From Ryuthela nishihirai (Eukaryota; Arthropoda; Arachnida; Araneae; Heptathelidae): 64,000 nucleotides of DNA. Both the position numbers and the translations under genes were made by a program. How positions within the stretch are numbered: the first letter of the stretch is position 1; each line of letters begins with the position of its first letter. Positions 10,232-20,466 of this stretch are shown here, piece after piece. The notes beneath the pieces are model-generated. The model did no database searches. It was not told the origin of the DNA and saw nothing but the letters and a program-made list of their open reading frames with translations. The stretch is from contig JAWZYU010000005.1 of assembly GCA_038380435.1 (NCBI GenBank), positions 37,656,001 to 37,720,000 of the forward strand. Direction: 5' to 3'.

Positions 10232-10372
10232 TTCCCTTGACCGAAAACTCCATCTCTTCCCTTCCGCAACCTTCTCTGAGCCCTTTGTGGGAATTTTTTT
10301 GTGGCCTTTTGACCTGGCCATTTAGTCCATTGTACAGAAAAAAAGGGTAGCTCGGACGTAAAACATTTCAAC
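10232..10372 (+). mobile_element. SINE-A 3' end adjoining the minisatellite
   Basis: CTTCCGCAACCTTCTCTGAG, CTGGCCATTTAGTCCATTGT and CGGACGTAAAACATTTCAACC are the SINE-A 3' third. The 5' part of this copy is missing. The minisatellite occupies the position of its middle. Confidence 0.85.
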
Positions 10373-11040
10373 CAGATTTTTTTTACACTGAAAAAGTTTT
10401 TTTTCTCTATCAGTTCATAGGAAATACGATTTTAATCATTAAAACTCCATCTCCGAAACCGGATGTTTAAGGAACTCTGTGCCTCACGACCGCACTATTC
10501 TTCAGTTCCTAGAAAGAGAACGTCGTGCCAGACATGACGTAAATTAACTGATATCTTTGACGGGAAAGTCCACTCTGGAACGTCTGTTGAGTGAAATCTG
10601 CCATCTTATCCAACAGAGACAGATTTTCTCAGACAGCAAGAAGAATAGTTTCAATACATTCTTCTTAAAAGCTAAACTTCAATACAGAAGATATTCTGCC
10701 TAGACAAAAAAAAAATTCGGAAAGCCCTCCGTTATTTTATGAAAATAATGTTATTCCAGCTCTTAGTTAGATTTAGCCATTCCCAGATAAAAGATTGAAA
10801 CATTTTAACAATGGAGAGAGATATCTGGATTTCAAAAATGTTTTAGTCCGAAATCTTTGAGCATGCTTACCTTGGTGTGTGTGTGTGTTCGCGTGCGCAA
10901 TACCACACGCTGAGGAGAGCTGAAGTAAATACCTATTGATTTCATTTGCGTTTAATATTGGTTCCAAGGTGTAGAGGTTTCGCCGTTTGCTTTACACACA
11001 AAAGGTCACGGGTGTGTTCTGGGAGGAACGATTAGCAAAT
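10373..11040. other. unassigned stretch
   Basis: No recognised element. A GT tract lies at about 10875-10888. Confidence 0.5.
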
Positions 11041-11245
11041 TTAGTGCCTCTCAGTGGCCGAATGGTTAGTACGCTTGGCTACTGATCAAAGGGACCTGGG
11101 TTAGATCCCCGGATAAGACATGGTTTTTTTGTGTTGTCGTTCTGCTGAAATTTCGCCTTCTTCACAGACCGTCTCTATGGCATATTAAACTGACAGGCTC
11201 CTGTCAGATCTCTGTGGTAAGCAGCTGCTTAAGGGATAAATTTTT
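11041..11245 (+). mobile_element. SINE-B copy, full length
   Basis: Second SINE family. The head GTGGCCGAATGGTTAGTACG, with A-box TGGCCGAATGG and B-box-like GGGTTAGATCCCCGG, resembles tRNA-Ser/Leu. The body has TTCTGCTGA and ATTAAACTGACAGGCTCC, and the end CAAGCAGCTGCTTGAGGG is here GTAAGCAGCTGCTTAAGGG, followed by a T-rich tail. The GACAGGCTCCTGTC palindrome near the end is a family mark. Confidence 0.9.
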
Positions 11246-11445
11246 TTTACTTTTTTTTTAATTTAAATGTCATTCTTTTCATTCAAGTTTAGCTTTTAAG
11301 CAAACGTTCATGGAAAGCTGGAAGAAATCATCCTTTCAGCCTCGTTCCCAGAATGGTAAAACAACAAAAAACTGGAATTTGTCTTTATTATCCATAGATT
11401 ACAGAGAATAACATTGAAGCAACTGTGGACAACTTAGAGGGATTA

Positions 11446-11705
11446 TTTAGGATTTTTTTTACCTCTGAGCGATACTTTCCAGGTCAGAAGGACTCCAAGA
11501 AGGTTGGGGAAAGGGGATTCAGTGGACAGCTGCTAGGACACAGATGGGAACCTCCTGTCAAGGCCATCCAGCGTGGTCCTTAACTTGCTTGGAGTGCGAC
11601 TTTCCTGTACGTGGAGTCAGGGCTTTATGTTCCATCTGACGTATGGTGGCTTTCGAAGCCCGACGGTGTCCCCTTTCTGACCGAGGCCTGAGAAAGAGAC
11701 TGAGC
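11446..11705 (-). mobile_element. SINE-A copy, truncated before the head
   Basis: The 3' end ACCTCTGAGCGATAC is followed by the body (CCATCCAGCG, CTTAACTTGC, CCATCTGACG). It stops about where the post-head segment begins. Confidence 0.85.
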
Positions 11706-11835
11706 CAATCCCCTCCGTACTCCTAAAGAGAGCACCCGCATCCCTGAGTTACAAGTAACACTGGTCATGGAAACTGCTAAGTACAATGGAATAAATGGAG
11801 GGTTACGAATATCCCAAGATTTAAGGAAGAGTCGA

Positions 11836-12180
11836 ACTTCTGAGCATCACCTTTTTACACAATGGGCTAAACGGCCAGGTCTCAAGAACCCAAAGGTTCC
11901 CATTTTAGTTCGCCACTTGTATTAGGTAAATGAATGGGATACATTGGATACTGTTAAAAGAAAGATACCTTCAATCAAGGTCATTCAGCGTGTTCCTTAA
12001 TGGCTCTCTTGGAAAACGAGGGTCACGTTTCACTTCTCTCTCGTGGATGGTGGCTTCCTAAGGACATTGGTATTCTTTCTCACAGAGGGCGGAGTTACGG
12101 TTTAGAGGAGAAAATCGCAAAGAAACCATAGGGATGATTCGAACCCGGAACAATAGATTATACGCCTAGCGTGATATCGG
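11836..12180 (-). mobile_element. SINE-A copy, strongly diverged
   Basis: The 3' end CTTCTGAGCATCACC, ATGGGCTAAACGGCCAGGT, CATTCAGCGTGTTCC and the head GATTCGAACCCGGAACAATA are recognisable. Older than neighbouring copies by its divergence. Confidence 0.75.
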
Positions 12181-12430
12181 GTTGGATTTTTTACCCCTGA
12201 GTGGCTTTTTTTGCACACAATGGGCTAAATGACCAGGTGGCCACAAGGACCCCGAGGCTCAGAAGGTTGGAAGGAGGGTATTCACTGGACAGCTGTTGGG
12301 AGATAGAAGGTAACCTCCAGAGTGTTCTTTAAAGTACAGAGTAAGGCACTCCCGCACACGTGGTCACTGCTTAATGTCCCATCCGACGGACGGCGCATCT
12401 CCAAGCCCATTGGTGTTCCCTGCTGACCGA
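12181..12430 (-). mobile_element. SINE-A copy, truncated at an inverted repeat
   Basis: Runs from the 3' end (TTGGATTTTTTACCCCTGAG) to CTGACCGA, then is cut by the inverted-repeat structure starting at 12431. A head-like piece in the same orientation lies at 12647-12685 inside that structure. Confidence 0.85.
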
Positions 12431-13033
12431 GATCGGATATTATTAATTCATCATTGAGTGCGCATTCATTTTACTGGATGAATTATTTTCAATTTACTGA
12501 ATGAAGCGCTTCATTCAGCAAATGATCTTGGGATATCCGAAACTTTAAGTTGATCACTCGTAGTCTTCTCCTTCCAAAAAATTAAGTTGAATTAAAGAAA
12601 CTGTTCACTGTGTGTGTAGATGGGATACTGTGTGTAGGGCAGGATGGGCCTGGCACGATATCGACTGAACCAACTCCCCAACCTAGGAAGAGTTGATCAA
12701 GGAAATTTACTGCATAAAACTAGGAAGAGTTTTTCGACATGCAGCTGCTCACTTTCACACTCTCTTGAACACGGAACTTTGACTCTCTTGAGCACGGAAC
12801 CATATCTTAACATATGTCCGAAACTGCCTTTCTCAGTTAATCGTTGTCTTTTCCCCGATTGACGTCAAGGCACAGTGAACAGATTTTTTTATTCAACTTA
12901 TTTTTTGGAAGGAGAAGACTACAAGTGATGAGCTTTAATCCGAAACTTTAAAACTTTAAAAGAAAATCGCTTCATTCAGTAAATGTTTCCTAAAATGAAT
13001 GCGCACTCAATGATGAATTAATAATGTCCGATC
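12431..13033. repeat. 603-bp inverted repeat with arms of about 170 bp
   Basis: Left arm 12431 to about 12610, right arm about 12865 to 13033. Paired motifs include GATCGGAYATTATTAATTCA, CATTGAGTGCGCATTCATTT, TACTGAATGAAGCG, GTAGTCTTCTCCTTCC and CTGTTCACTGTG. The right arm lacks or gains blocks relative to the left. The spacer holds a SINE-A head fragment and simple sequence. It could be a long-terminal-inverted-repeat DNA element or an inverted duplication. No target duplication identified. Confidence 0.85.
12647..12685 (-). mobile_element. SINE-A head fragment inside the inverted repeat
   Basis: CCTGGCACGATATCGACTGA followed by ACCAACTCCCCAACC is the complement of the SINE-A head (normally GCGCTACCGACTGAGCCACC). 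Only about 40 bp. Confidence 0.6.
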
Positions 13034-13434
13034 TGCTGATTGTTGTCGACCATGCTTTCCCCCCTTCCCTTCCTCTAACTCTCCGAATTCCATCTAATCC
13101 ACAAATTTTAAAAGTATAAATTAATATAGAAACTTGAGTCATTAAAGCATGTTTTAAATAATTGAACTGTGTTTCCAGAAAGGTGCTGAATTAATTTAAA
13201 TAATGCGGAATATACGGATCCATTTTCCGAACACGTACGGGCCCCGTCCTGCAGTCCTGTACCCCCTTCCCCATCGCCATCCTTCACTGAATTCACTTAA
13301 TAGAAAAACAGTGAAGTGGATGATAAGTCATTGATAGAATATTCTTCAGAAAAAATGTTCAAGAATTTTGTAGCTGCCGATGCGTTTTCGTTGTGCCTAG
13401 AAGATGGCCAGTTGAGCAACCCTGCCTTTAAATG
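13034..13434. other. unassigned stretch
   Basis: No recognised element. Short open frames on the minus strand lack motifs. Confidence 0.5.
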
Positions 13435-13589
13435 GACAAGGCGACAGATGATTGAGCAGCACTGCTCCAAGTTCAGCTCTCTGTAAGACAAAGAAAGGGA
13501 CAACAGAATGAACAGATCTGCTTCCAGCTAAGTTCTCCGTTCGACAGAATGAGGGGAACTGCTTCATGCAAAACTCTGTTGGGCTAAAG

Positions 13590-14284
13590 CAGGGGCGCCC
13601 ATTACATCGCTTGCGGGCTACCGATCACCCTTTAACAAGGCAGGGATCGCTCACGGCATGGTAAGGGTTGGGTTGTTTTACCTCTGAGCGGCACTGTTTT
13701 GCACACCATGGGCTAAATGGCCAGGTCACATGGACCCCGAAGGCTCAGAGAAGGTTGGGGGAGGGGACCCACTGGAACAGCTGTTGGGAGACAGATGGTA
13801 GCCTCCCGTCAAGGCCATCCAGCGTGTTCTTTAATGTGCACAGGGTATGGCTCTCCCGCACACGGGGCCACGGCTTAACGTCCCATCCGACGAACGGCGG
13901 TCTTTCCAAGCCCATCGGTGTCCCCTACTGACCGTGGGCAGGGCGGGGAATTTTGCGGAGATAAATCTCAACGCTGACCCAGCTGGGACTCGAACCTGGG
14001 AACTGCAGATTACGACCTGGCGCGCTACCGACTGAGCCACCCCCGCCCCGCATGGTAAGGAGTAGTTTTTAAGAGGAAGGTTTTATCTACTAAATATTTT
14101 GAGATTTATTTACAGCAAAAACAGAAAGTGTTTTTAGTACGTTTAAGCCCAAGTTAAATTATTTTCAATTGTAATGGTACGCCCTTCATTGTTTTATATT
14201 CGAACGTAAATTGATTTTTAGTAGCCCTCTAAAAAATCCTAAATTAAAAGTAGTCCCCGGTGTGAAAACGTTTGGGCACCCCTA
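13590..14284. mobile_element. hAT-like non-autonomous element carrying a SINE-A
   Basis: Left end CAGGGGCGCCCATTACATCG, right end TTTGGGCACCCCTA: inverted over about 12 bp. The flanks GGCTAAAG and GTCTAGGG agree at 5 of 8 bases and share the central CTA, consistent with an old 8-bp hAT duplication. Without the SINE it is about 300 bp and non-coding. Confidence 0.7.
13667..14049 (-). mobile_element. SINE-A copy, full length with target duplication
   Basis: Flanked by exact GCATGGTAAGG (13656-13666 and 14050-14060). Head GGGGCGGGGGTGGCTCAGTC, intact A and B boxes and body. Near the family consensus, so among the younger copies. Confidence 0.97.
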
Positions 14285-14640
14285 GTCTAGGGGACAATAG
14301 CTTGAAGCAGTTCTACTGAATCTAAGTTTTCTGTAAGGCTAGGGAATAACAGATTCAGCAGCACTGCTTCAAGCTAAGCTCACTATTAGGCGAGGAGACA
14401 GCAGATTGAACAGCACTGCTTCATAATAAGATTTGAAGTACGGAGACAGTAGATTTAAAACAAGATTTCTCTTGGAAAAGGAGCTATCAGATTGGATAGT
14501 GCTGCATCAAAATAAACTTTCTGTTGGGAAAAGGGACAGCAGATTTAGTATCACTTCTGCCAAATAAAGTTTGCAATTGGCAAGGGGTCAGCAGATCCAG
14601 TGACACTGCTTCAAAGTAAACTTTATGTTGGACCAATTCT

Positions 14641-15186
14641 CTGTTACATGGAAAATCTCAATATTGACTTCTGATTTGATATGACTTCAATGTGAATCTA
14701 ATTTCAAAGTTCTATAACTTCTAAAATATGCATTTGAAGGAAAAATGTGGGAGATGATAAAGTTTGTAATCAAATCTATTTAAATCTCGATTTCCAACAA
14801 TATTTGTTCCTTATTTGAAGAGTTATGAAGCTGGAATATTTCGCAACAGTAATGCGTCATAGGAATTTGTCTCAAAAATTAAAACTTAAATGAGTTGAAG
14901 CAATATTTATTTTTTTATAAAATAAATATGCATTTTAGTAGTTTACGTAATAATTTTAATATTAGACTTTTGAATGGTTTTTTAAGGAACAGAATAATTT
15001 ATTGTTAAAGAGATATGGAAGCTGGAATGTTTAAATACTGAACGAATATTGTCAAAAATAGATTTAAAATAGATTTGATTATGATCTTTAATTATCTTGA
15101 GTCACATTTTCCCATTTAATGCATATTTGAGAATACATCACAAAATAGATTCCCGTTGATATACTTGGAAATTCTCTAACATTTGG
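14641..15186. other. AT-rich stretch with weak internal repetition
   Basis: TATGAAGCTGGAATATTTC near 14824 and TATGGAAGCTGGAATGTTTA near 15014 suggest an old duplication of about 190 bp. No coding signal. Confidence 0.45.
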
Positions 15187-15487
15187 AAGGGGAGACTCGG
15201 TCGGTAGCGTTTCAGGCTCGTAAATCTGCAGTTCCCAGGTTCGAGTCCCACCTGTGTCAGCGTCGAGATTAATCTCTGCTAAACTCCCGTCCTGCCTTCG
15301 GTCAGAAAAGAGTTACCTATAGGTTTGGAAAAGCTGCCGTTCGTCGGATGGGAAGTAAAGCAACACGTTGAATGGTCTTGATGGGAAGCTCTTTGCTGAC
15401 ATTCTCTGAACCTTTGGGGTCCTTATGACCTGCCCATTTAGTTCATTGCGTGCAAAAAAAGGCAGATCAGAGATAAACAACCCAACC
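15187..15487 (+). mobile_element. SINE-A copy with an internal deletion
   Basis: Head GGGAGACTCGGTCGGTAGCG and an intact B box. The middle from the GTGTGCGGGAGAGCC region onward is shortened. 3' end GATAAACAACCCAACC. Confidence 0.9.
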
Positions 15488-15507
15488 AATATTTTGGTAG
15501 GAAAGTT

Positions 15508-15811
15508 GGTTGTTTTACCTCTGAGCGGCACTTTTTTTGCACACCATGGGCTAAATGACCAGGTCACAAGACCCCGAAGGCTCAGAATGTTGGGGGAGGG
15601 GATCCACTGGAACGGCTGTTGGGAGACAGATGGCAGCCTCCCGTCAAGGCTATCCAGCGCGTTCTTCAACGTGCACAGGGCATGGCTCTCGGGCACACGT
15701 TGCCTGGCTTAACGTCCCATCCGACGGACGGCGGTCTTTCCAAGCCCATCGGTGTCTCCTACTGACCGTGGGCAGTGCGGGGAGTTTTCCGGAGATAAAT
15801 CTCAACGCTGG
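15508..15811 (-). mobile_element. SINE-A copy, head missing
   Basis: From the 3' end GGTTGTTTTACCTCTGAGCG to GATAAATCTCAACGCTG, then stops just before the B-box region. It faces the copy at 15187, 20 bp apart, making an inverted pair. Confidence 0.92.
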
Positions 15812-16302
15812 TAAAAAAGTGTTTGACAGAATTTTGTAGGGCAGCATCCCACTAAGAGAAGTGTGCTAAGTTACTTTAGGGAGGGAACTTCCAACGATTG
15901 CTAATGTAATTTTAATAGCGATGTCTCTCTCTAAAACGGGAAAACAAGGCGTTTCGAAGACTATGACGCAGCTATTGTTAATTTAACCTACAGTTGTGAG
16001 GATGACGCACTTGGCTTTCTTGGAAAGAAACTGATGAGATTGCAATGTATTATCCATCTGTTAACTCTTTTCTCTAATATTTCATTTGTGTCCTGTTTCT
16101 TTTCGTATTTTCTCCTTTGCTTCTAAGTAACCATTACTTAAATGATTTGTTATTAACAAATCTCCAATTCGCCGGTAACACTCTCTCCGTAATTTGCATA
16201 CATAAATAAAGGGTGGCTCTCCGAGTTGATTGAGTGCCAAATTCATGCTCCAGTTGGATGTTCCCAAATTCATGCTCCAGTTGGATTTTCTCCAGTAAAC
16301 CC
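15812..16302. other. unassigned stretch
   Basis: Around 16230-16285 ATTCATGCTCCAGTTGGATK occurs twice in tandem (period about 28 bp). Nothing else recognised. Confidence 0.5.
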
Positions 16303-16550
16303 AGTTGAGAAAGGTGATACCGTGGAAAAGCCGTCTGTTGGATGGGATTTTAAGCACTTGCCCCGTTGGGCAGGAGAGCTCTATACCCTGTGCAAACATG
16401 CTGGATGACCTTGATGGGAAGCTTACATCTATATACTAACAGGTGTCAATTGCCTTCTCCTACTCGGCTCTGAGTCTTTGGGGTCTTTGTGGCCTAGCCG
16501 TTTAGTTCATTATGTGTAAAAAAAAAAAACCGCTCAGTAGTAAATCCACC
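16303..16550 (+). mobile_element. SINE-A copy, 5' truncated
   Basis: Starts at the GGAAAAGCCGTCTGTTGGAT segment and ends CGCTCAGTAGTAAATCCACC. No tRNA head. Confidence 0.8.
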
Positions 16551-17518
16551 TAAAATAGCATCGAAATCAAGGTATTGGAAACTTGTTTAAAAATCTGACT
16601 GAAAAGAATACATGACGATCAGTTGTTTAAAACAATGAATTCAACTGAAAAATTTCTGCTCAATGTTTTCATTCAGATCTTTTTAACATATTTGCTGCTC
16701 GCAGTTTTGTTTCAGATCTTTTTAACATTTTTTGCTGCTAAACTGCAGTTTGTGTCAGTATCCAATGTCTAGAGGTTTTGAATTAAAAAAAAATAATCAT
16801 TTACATCCAAAGGTGAAACTGACATGATAATAAGAGTACTATAAATGTTTTTGGGTAAAAAGTTTTTTCAAGTGCATAATCACTGAAAGCATTATATTAT
16901 AATCATAAAACACTTTTGTTGCTTAATTATTTAATAAAATATTAGTATTCTCTTAATAACCTTGTATAATCTCTAACTTATTATGAAAATATTGGCACAG
17001 AACTCCTGGATAAGAGTAAGACGATCATCACATTTCTCTTCCCAGAACAATTAATAGAAGTAGCCGACTTCGTAGTATAGCTGTGCCATTCCATGAAATA
17101 CTCTTTCAGCATATTTTTCCTTCCACATCATCTTCGGACAACAGCTCATATATCGATTGATAATGCCATGCGAGAACATTAACTTATGAGATTGTAATAA
17201 CGATACTTCGACATGCTGCAATCATATGTCTGAACTTGTTTCCCGTTGCACATTCATCTCCTCTCATGAAAGATTGATGAGACATCGACTCCAAGGTCAC
17301 TTTCAGTTGGAGCCTGCGATTTCTTCACGATTACCTCCATGGAAAAAAAAAATCGTAAAAAAACGTCATTTCAGTGAAAAATTTCTTTTCACGCTCATTG
17401 CTAGTTCGATATCAATTTTTCCTCGAAGCCTCCTTATGGTTACCTATTGATGGAGAAGCAAGTGGCATTCATTCTTATAGTTTTGAACAAGAGATACACG
17501 ATTTGCGGAATGAATGAA
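16551..17518. other. no gene seen; one short duplication
   Basis: CAGATCTTTTTAACATNTTT occurs at 16674 and 16716 (period 42 bp). The rest is AT-rich without recognisable motifs. Confidence 0.5.
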
Positions 17519-17730
17519 TCGATAAAGTCAATCTACTCATGACATTTCCCATCCATAACATTAGCCTATTAGTGTTTCCCATCGATAACGTCAATCTATT
17601 CATGACGTTTCTCATCCATAACATCAACCTATTCATGATGTTTCCCATCGATAACGTCAATCTATTCATGATGTTTCCCATCGATAACGTCAATCTATTC
17701 ATGACATTTCCCATCAATAACGTACTATTC
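17519..17730. repeat. 33-bp minisatellite
   Basis: About six units of CATGACGTTTCCCATCGATA then ACGTCAATCTATT, with the usual changes GACATT/GATGTT and CATCCATAAC/CATCGATAAC. Being a multiple of three it keeps frames open on both strands. Confidence 0.9.
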
Positions 17731-18117
17731 CATTCATAGGTCAAGGTAAGGCAGCACCTCCACAAATTTCAGAGACTTTCAGAAGGATTCCTTCAGACCC
17801 ACCTTAGCTAGAAACCTGATATCTTAACCCGACACAGTTAGATGCAAGTGGGACCACCACATCAAATGTGGGACCCTGTCCTTTATGAGTCCACAACCTG
17901 TGGTTTATATTTCATTAGCTGTCTAGCTCTCATGCCAAACCGCAATATTTTCAATGAAGAAGGTTAGGGGTGTTTTAGATACCTGGTACTTCAGAAACCA
18001 AACACGACTTATGACCTAGGAAATTTGGGACGATCTGTCAAGTACTTGCGGAATCACAGGGAACGAAACATTTCCGCCACTACTGATGTCACATCGAAGA
18101 CGTATAAGAAACGCTTG
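17731..18117. other. unassigned stretch
   Basis: No recognised repeat or open frame of interest. Confidence 0.5.
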
Positions 18118-18208
18118 TTCTAAGCCCTTGGGATCTTTGTGACCTGCTCATTTAGTCCAAGTATGCAAAACATGCAGCGTAGAAGTAAAACTATCCAATC
18201 CAACTTGT
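18118..18208 (+). mobile_element. SINE-A 3' fragment
   Basis: CTAAGCCCTTGGGATCTTTG, CATTTAGTCC and GTAAAACTATCCAATCC: only the last 90 bp of the family. Confidence 0.8.
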
Positions 18209-18329
18209 TACCATGTACCCAACTCTTGATGATTATAATTTTTTTTAAATCACTTTTACAGTATTTTCTTCCCCCATATCAAAACGTCGAAACAAAATGA
18301 AGTTCAACTCATCTACAATAAACGGTCAA

Positions 18330-18943
18330 TAACACATATCCAGTTAAAACCACGGTTTAGAGAGTACTCTCACCAAAACAGTGTGCATAACCCAGAAAAA
18401 ATATATTGGCTCTTCAGGCAAATGTCGGGCTAGGTTCATAACGAGTGAGTTGAGTTGTTTTACCTCTGAGCGGCATTTTTTTGCATACAATGAGCTAAAT
18501 GACCAGGTCACAAGGACCCCAATTGCTCAGAAGGTTTGGGAACCACTAGAGAGCTGGTAGGAAACAGATGGTAGCCTCCCATCAAGGCCATCCAGCGTGT
18601 CCTATTAACAAACACAGGTCATGGCTCTCCCGTAACCGTAACACATATCCAGTTAAAACCACGGTTTAGAGAGTACTCTCACCAAAACAGTGTGCATAAC
18701 CCAGAAAAAATATATTGGCTCTTCAGGCAAATGTCGGGCTAGGTTCATAACGAGTGAGTTGAGTTGTTTTACCTCTGAGCGGCATTTTTTTGCATACAAT
18801 GAGCTAAATGACCAGGTCACAAGGACCCCAATTGCTCAGAAGGTTTGGGAACCACTAGAGAGCTGGTAGGAAACAGATGGTAGCCTCCCATCAAGGCCAT
18901 CCAGCGTGTCCTATTAACAAACACAGGTCATGGCTCTCCCGTA
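18330..18943. repeat. fresh tandem duplication of 305 bp
   Basis: Bases 18330-18634 and 18639-18943 read identically by eye, offset 309 bp, joined by ACCG. Each copy has unique DNA, the left target duplication of a SINE-A and the SINE-A 3' half. The duplication therefore happened after the SINE inserted. Confidence 0.95.
18449..18634 (-). mobile_element. SINE-A 3' half, duplicate
   Basis: The part of the SINE at 18758 that falls within the first copy of the tandem duplication. It ends abruptly at the duplication joint, CTCTCCCGTA. Confidence 0.93.
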
Positions 18944-19129
18944 CACGGAGCCACGGCTTTACCTCCCATCTGACGAACGATTACCTTTTTAAGTCAGTGT
19001 CCCCTACTGACTGCGGGCAGGACGGGAATTGTGCGGAGGTAAATCTCAAAGCTCGTCCAGGTGGTACTCGAACTTGAGAACTGTAGATTATGAACCTGAA
19101 GCGCTACCGACTGAGCCACCCCCGCCCCA
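18758..19129 (-). mobile_element. SINE-A copy, full length with target duplication
   Basis: Flanked by CATAACGAGTGA at 18746-18757 and 19130-19141, with a third copy at 18437-18448 from the tandem duplication. Head CCCGCCCC complement, B box, body and 3' end present. Confidence 0.96.
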
Positions 19130-19141
19130 CATAACGAGTGA

Positions 19142-20061
19142 AATAGAAGAGAACTATTCGCCAATTAAGAATTAATAATAACAGTTGGGTTACTTTACCG
19201 TTTTGAGCTGGTGCGGACTGGTAAGGACTCTGAGCGCTGTTGCATTCCGGGCCCCTGGGACTTCATACTCGCAAGTTTTTTAATAACAATAATTGTTATT
19301 TTACACAAATTCCACAGAATCTAGGAAAACCTATTTTAAGCGTTACGTACGAACTATCAACAGAATAAGTGTCGAAATCTTGAAAAAGAGTTTTTTTTTT
19401 GTCGCAACCCGGGCCCCTCTGCTACACCTGCGTCCCTAAAAAAAGTACCACTTCACCCCTGATTTTGCAAATAAATATTATATATCGCTGCTTCAGATCC
19501 GTAGAACTTTCCTTAGGTCTCTGTGTTAGAAATGTCTACCCCAATAGCCCAGTACAATTTCTAAATAAGCAAGTTAGAGATATTCGCGGAAGTTTTGTTC
19601 GGAGGGAGGAGAGAGGGGGGGCACGAATATTAGTTCTATTTTAAGAGATAAAAAAATTGTTCAAAGTTCATTGGTGGCGTATATATAGCGTAAAAAATAA
19701 TGACTCAAGTAACAATAACGAATGTTGATTCAAAACGTACGAGCTATCTCACACCTTGGATCCCTGCACCTTTTTCATTGCTCAATGTCATTAACAACAC
19801 ATTCTTCTCGTTTTGCAATTTCAAAGCTTTTTGAGATTCTGAATCTTGCAGTACGGCGCGCAAACATTGCTTTTGATAGATGAAAGTATAACGACCGTTT
19901 TAAATCTTAAAATTGTACCGGGTATTATCAATTACTAATCGCTTTTAGGAAAAATAAAGTTTTTAATATCCACACTAAAAAAAAGGAAAAAATGATAGTA
20001 AAGGAAATTAATCTTCAAGATGGACGAAATGTGAAATAGGATTCATCAGAAACCGTATTAA
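19142..20061. other. unassigned stretch
   Basis: CCCGGGCCCCTCTGCTACAC near 19410 and GGGCCCCTGGGACTTC near 19249 look alike and may be the ends of an unrecognised element. No coding signal. Confidence 0.4.
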
Positions 20062-20072
20062 TTCACGGACAG

Positions 20073-20455
20073 TTGGGTTGTTTTTCCTCTGAGCGGCACT
20101 TTTTTTGCACATCATGGACTAAATGGCCAGGTCACATGGACCCCGAAGGCTTGGAGAAGGTTGGGGGAGGGGACCCACTGGAATAGCTGTTGGGAGACAG
20201 ATGGTAGCCTCCCGTCAAGCCATCCAGCGTGTTCTTTAACGTGCACAGGGTATGGCTCTCCCGCACACGGGGCCACGGCTTAACGTCCCATCCGACGGAC
20301 GGCGGCCTTTCCAAGCCCATCGGTGTCCACAACTGACCGTGGGCAGGGCGGGGAATTTTGCGGAGATAAATCTCAACGCTGACCCAGCTGGGACTCGAAC
20401 CTGTGAACTACAGATTACGAGCCTGACGCGCTACCGACTGAGCCACCCCCATCCC
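20073..20455 (-). mobile_element. SINE-A copy, full length with target duplication
   Basis: Flanked by exact TTCACGGACAG (20062-20072 and 20456-20466). Close to consensus; the TCGGTGTCCACAACTGACCG segment has a small change. Confidence 0.97.
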
Positions 20456-20466
20456 TTCACGGACAG

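Larger units (their letters stand above)
13435..14640. repeat. degenerate satellite of about 52 bp, split by a hAT-like element
   Basis: Units built on GGGACAGCAGATTNAGCAGC / ACTGCTTCAAACTAAGCTTT / CTGTTGG lie at about 13435-13589 and 14285-14640, with unit starts near 14289, 14342, 14394, 14452, 14480, 14533 and 14585. The element at 13590-14284 lies between. Confidence 0.8.

Noticed and set aside
9531..10253. Open frames of 240, 218 and 174 codons on both strands
   Set aside because: They come from a 36-bp tandem repeat, a multiple of three, which stays open in several frames at once. No codon bias, domain or unique sequence.
11041..11245. Host tRNA-Ser or tRNA-Leu gene
   Set aside because: The tRNA-like part continues into the SINE-B body, which recurs at 38592, 46758, 55702 and 57431.
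17475..17765. Coding repeat protein (NRLTLSMGNIM units)
   Set aside because: A 33-bp minisatellite that stays open on both strands.
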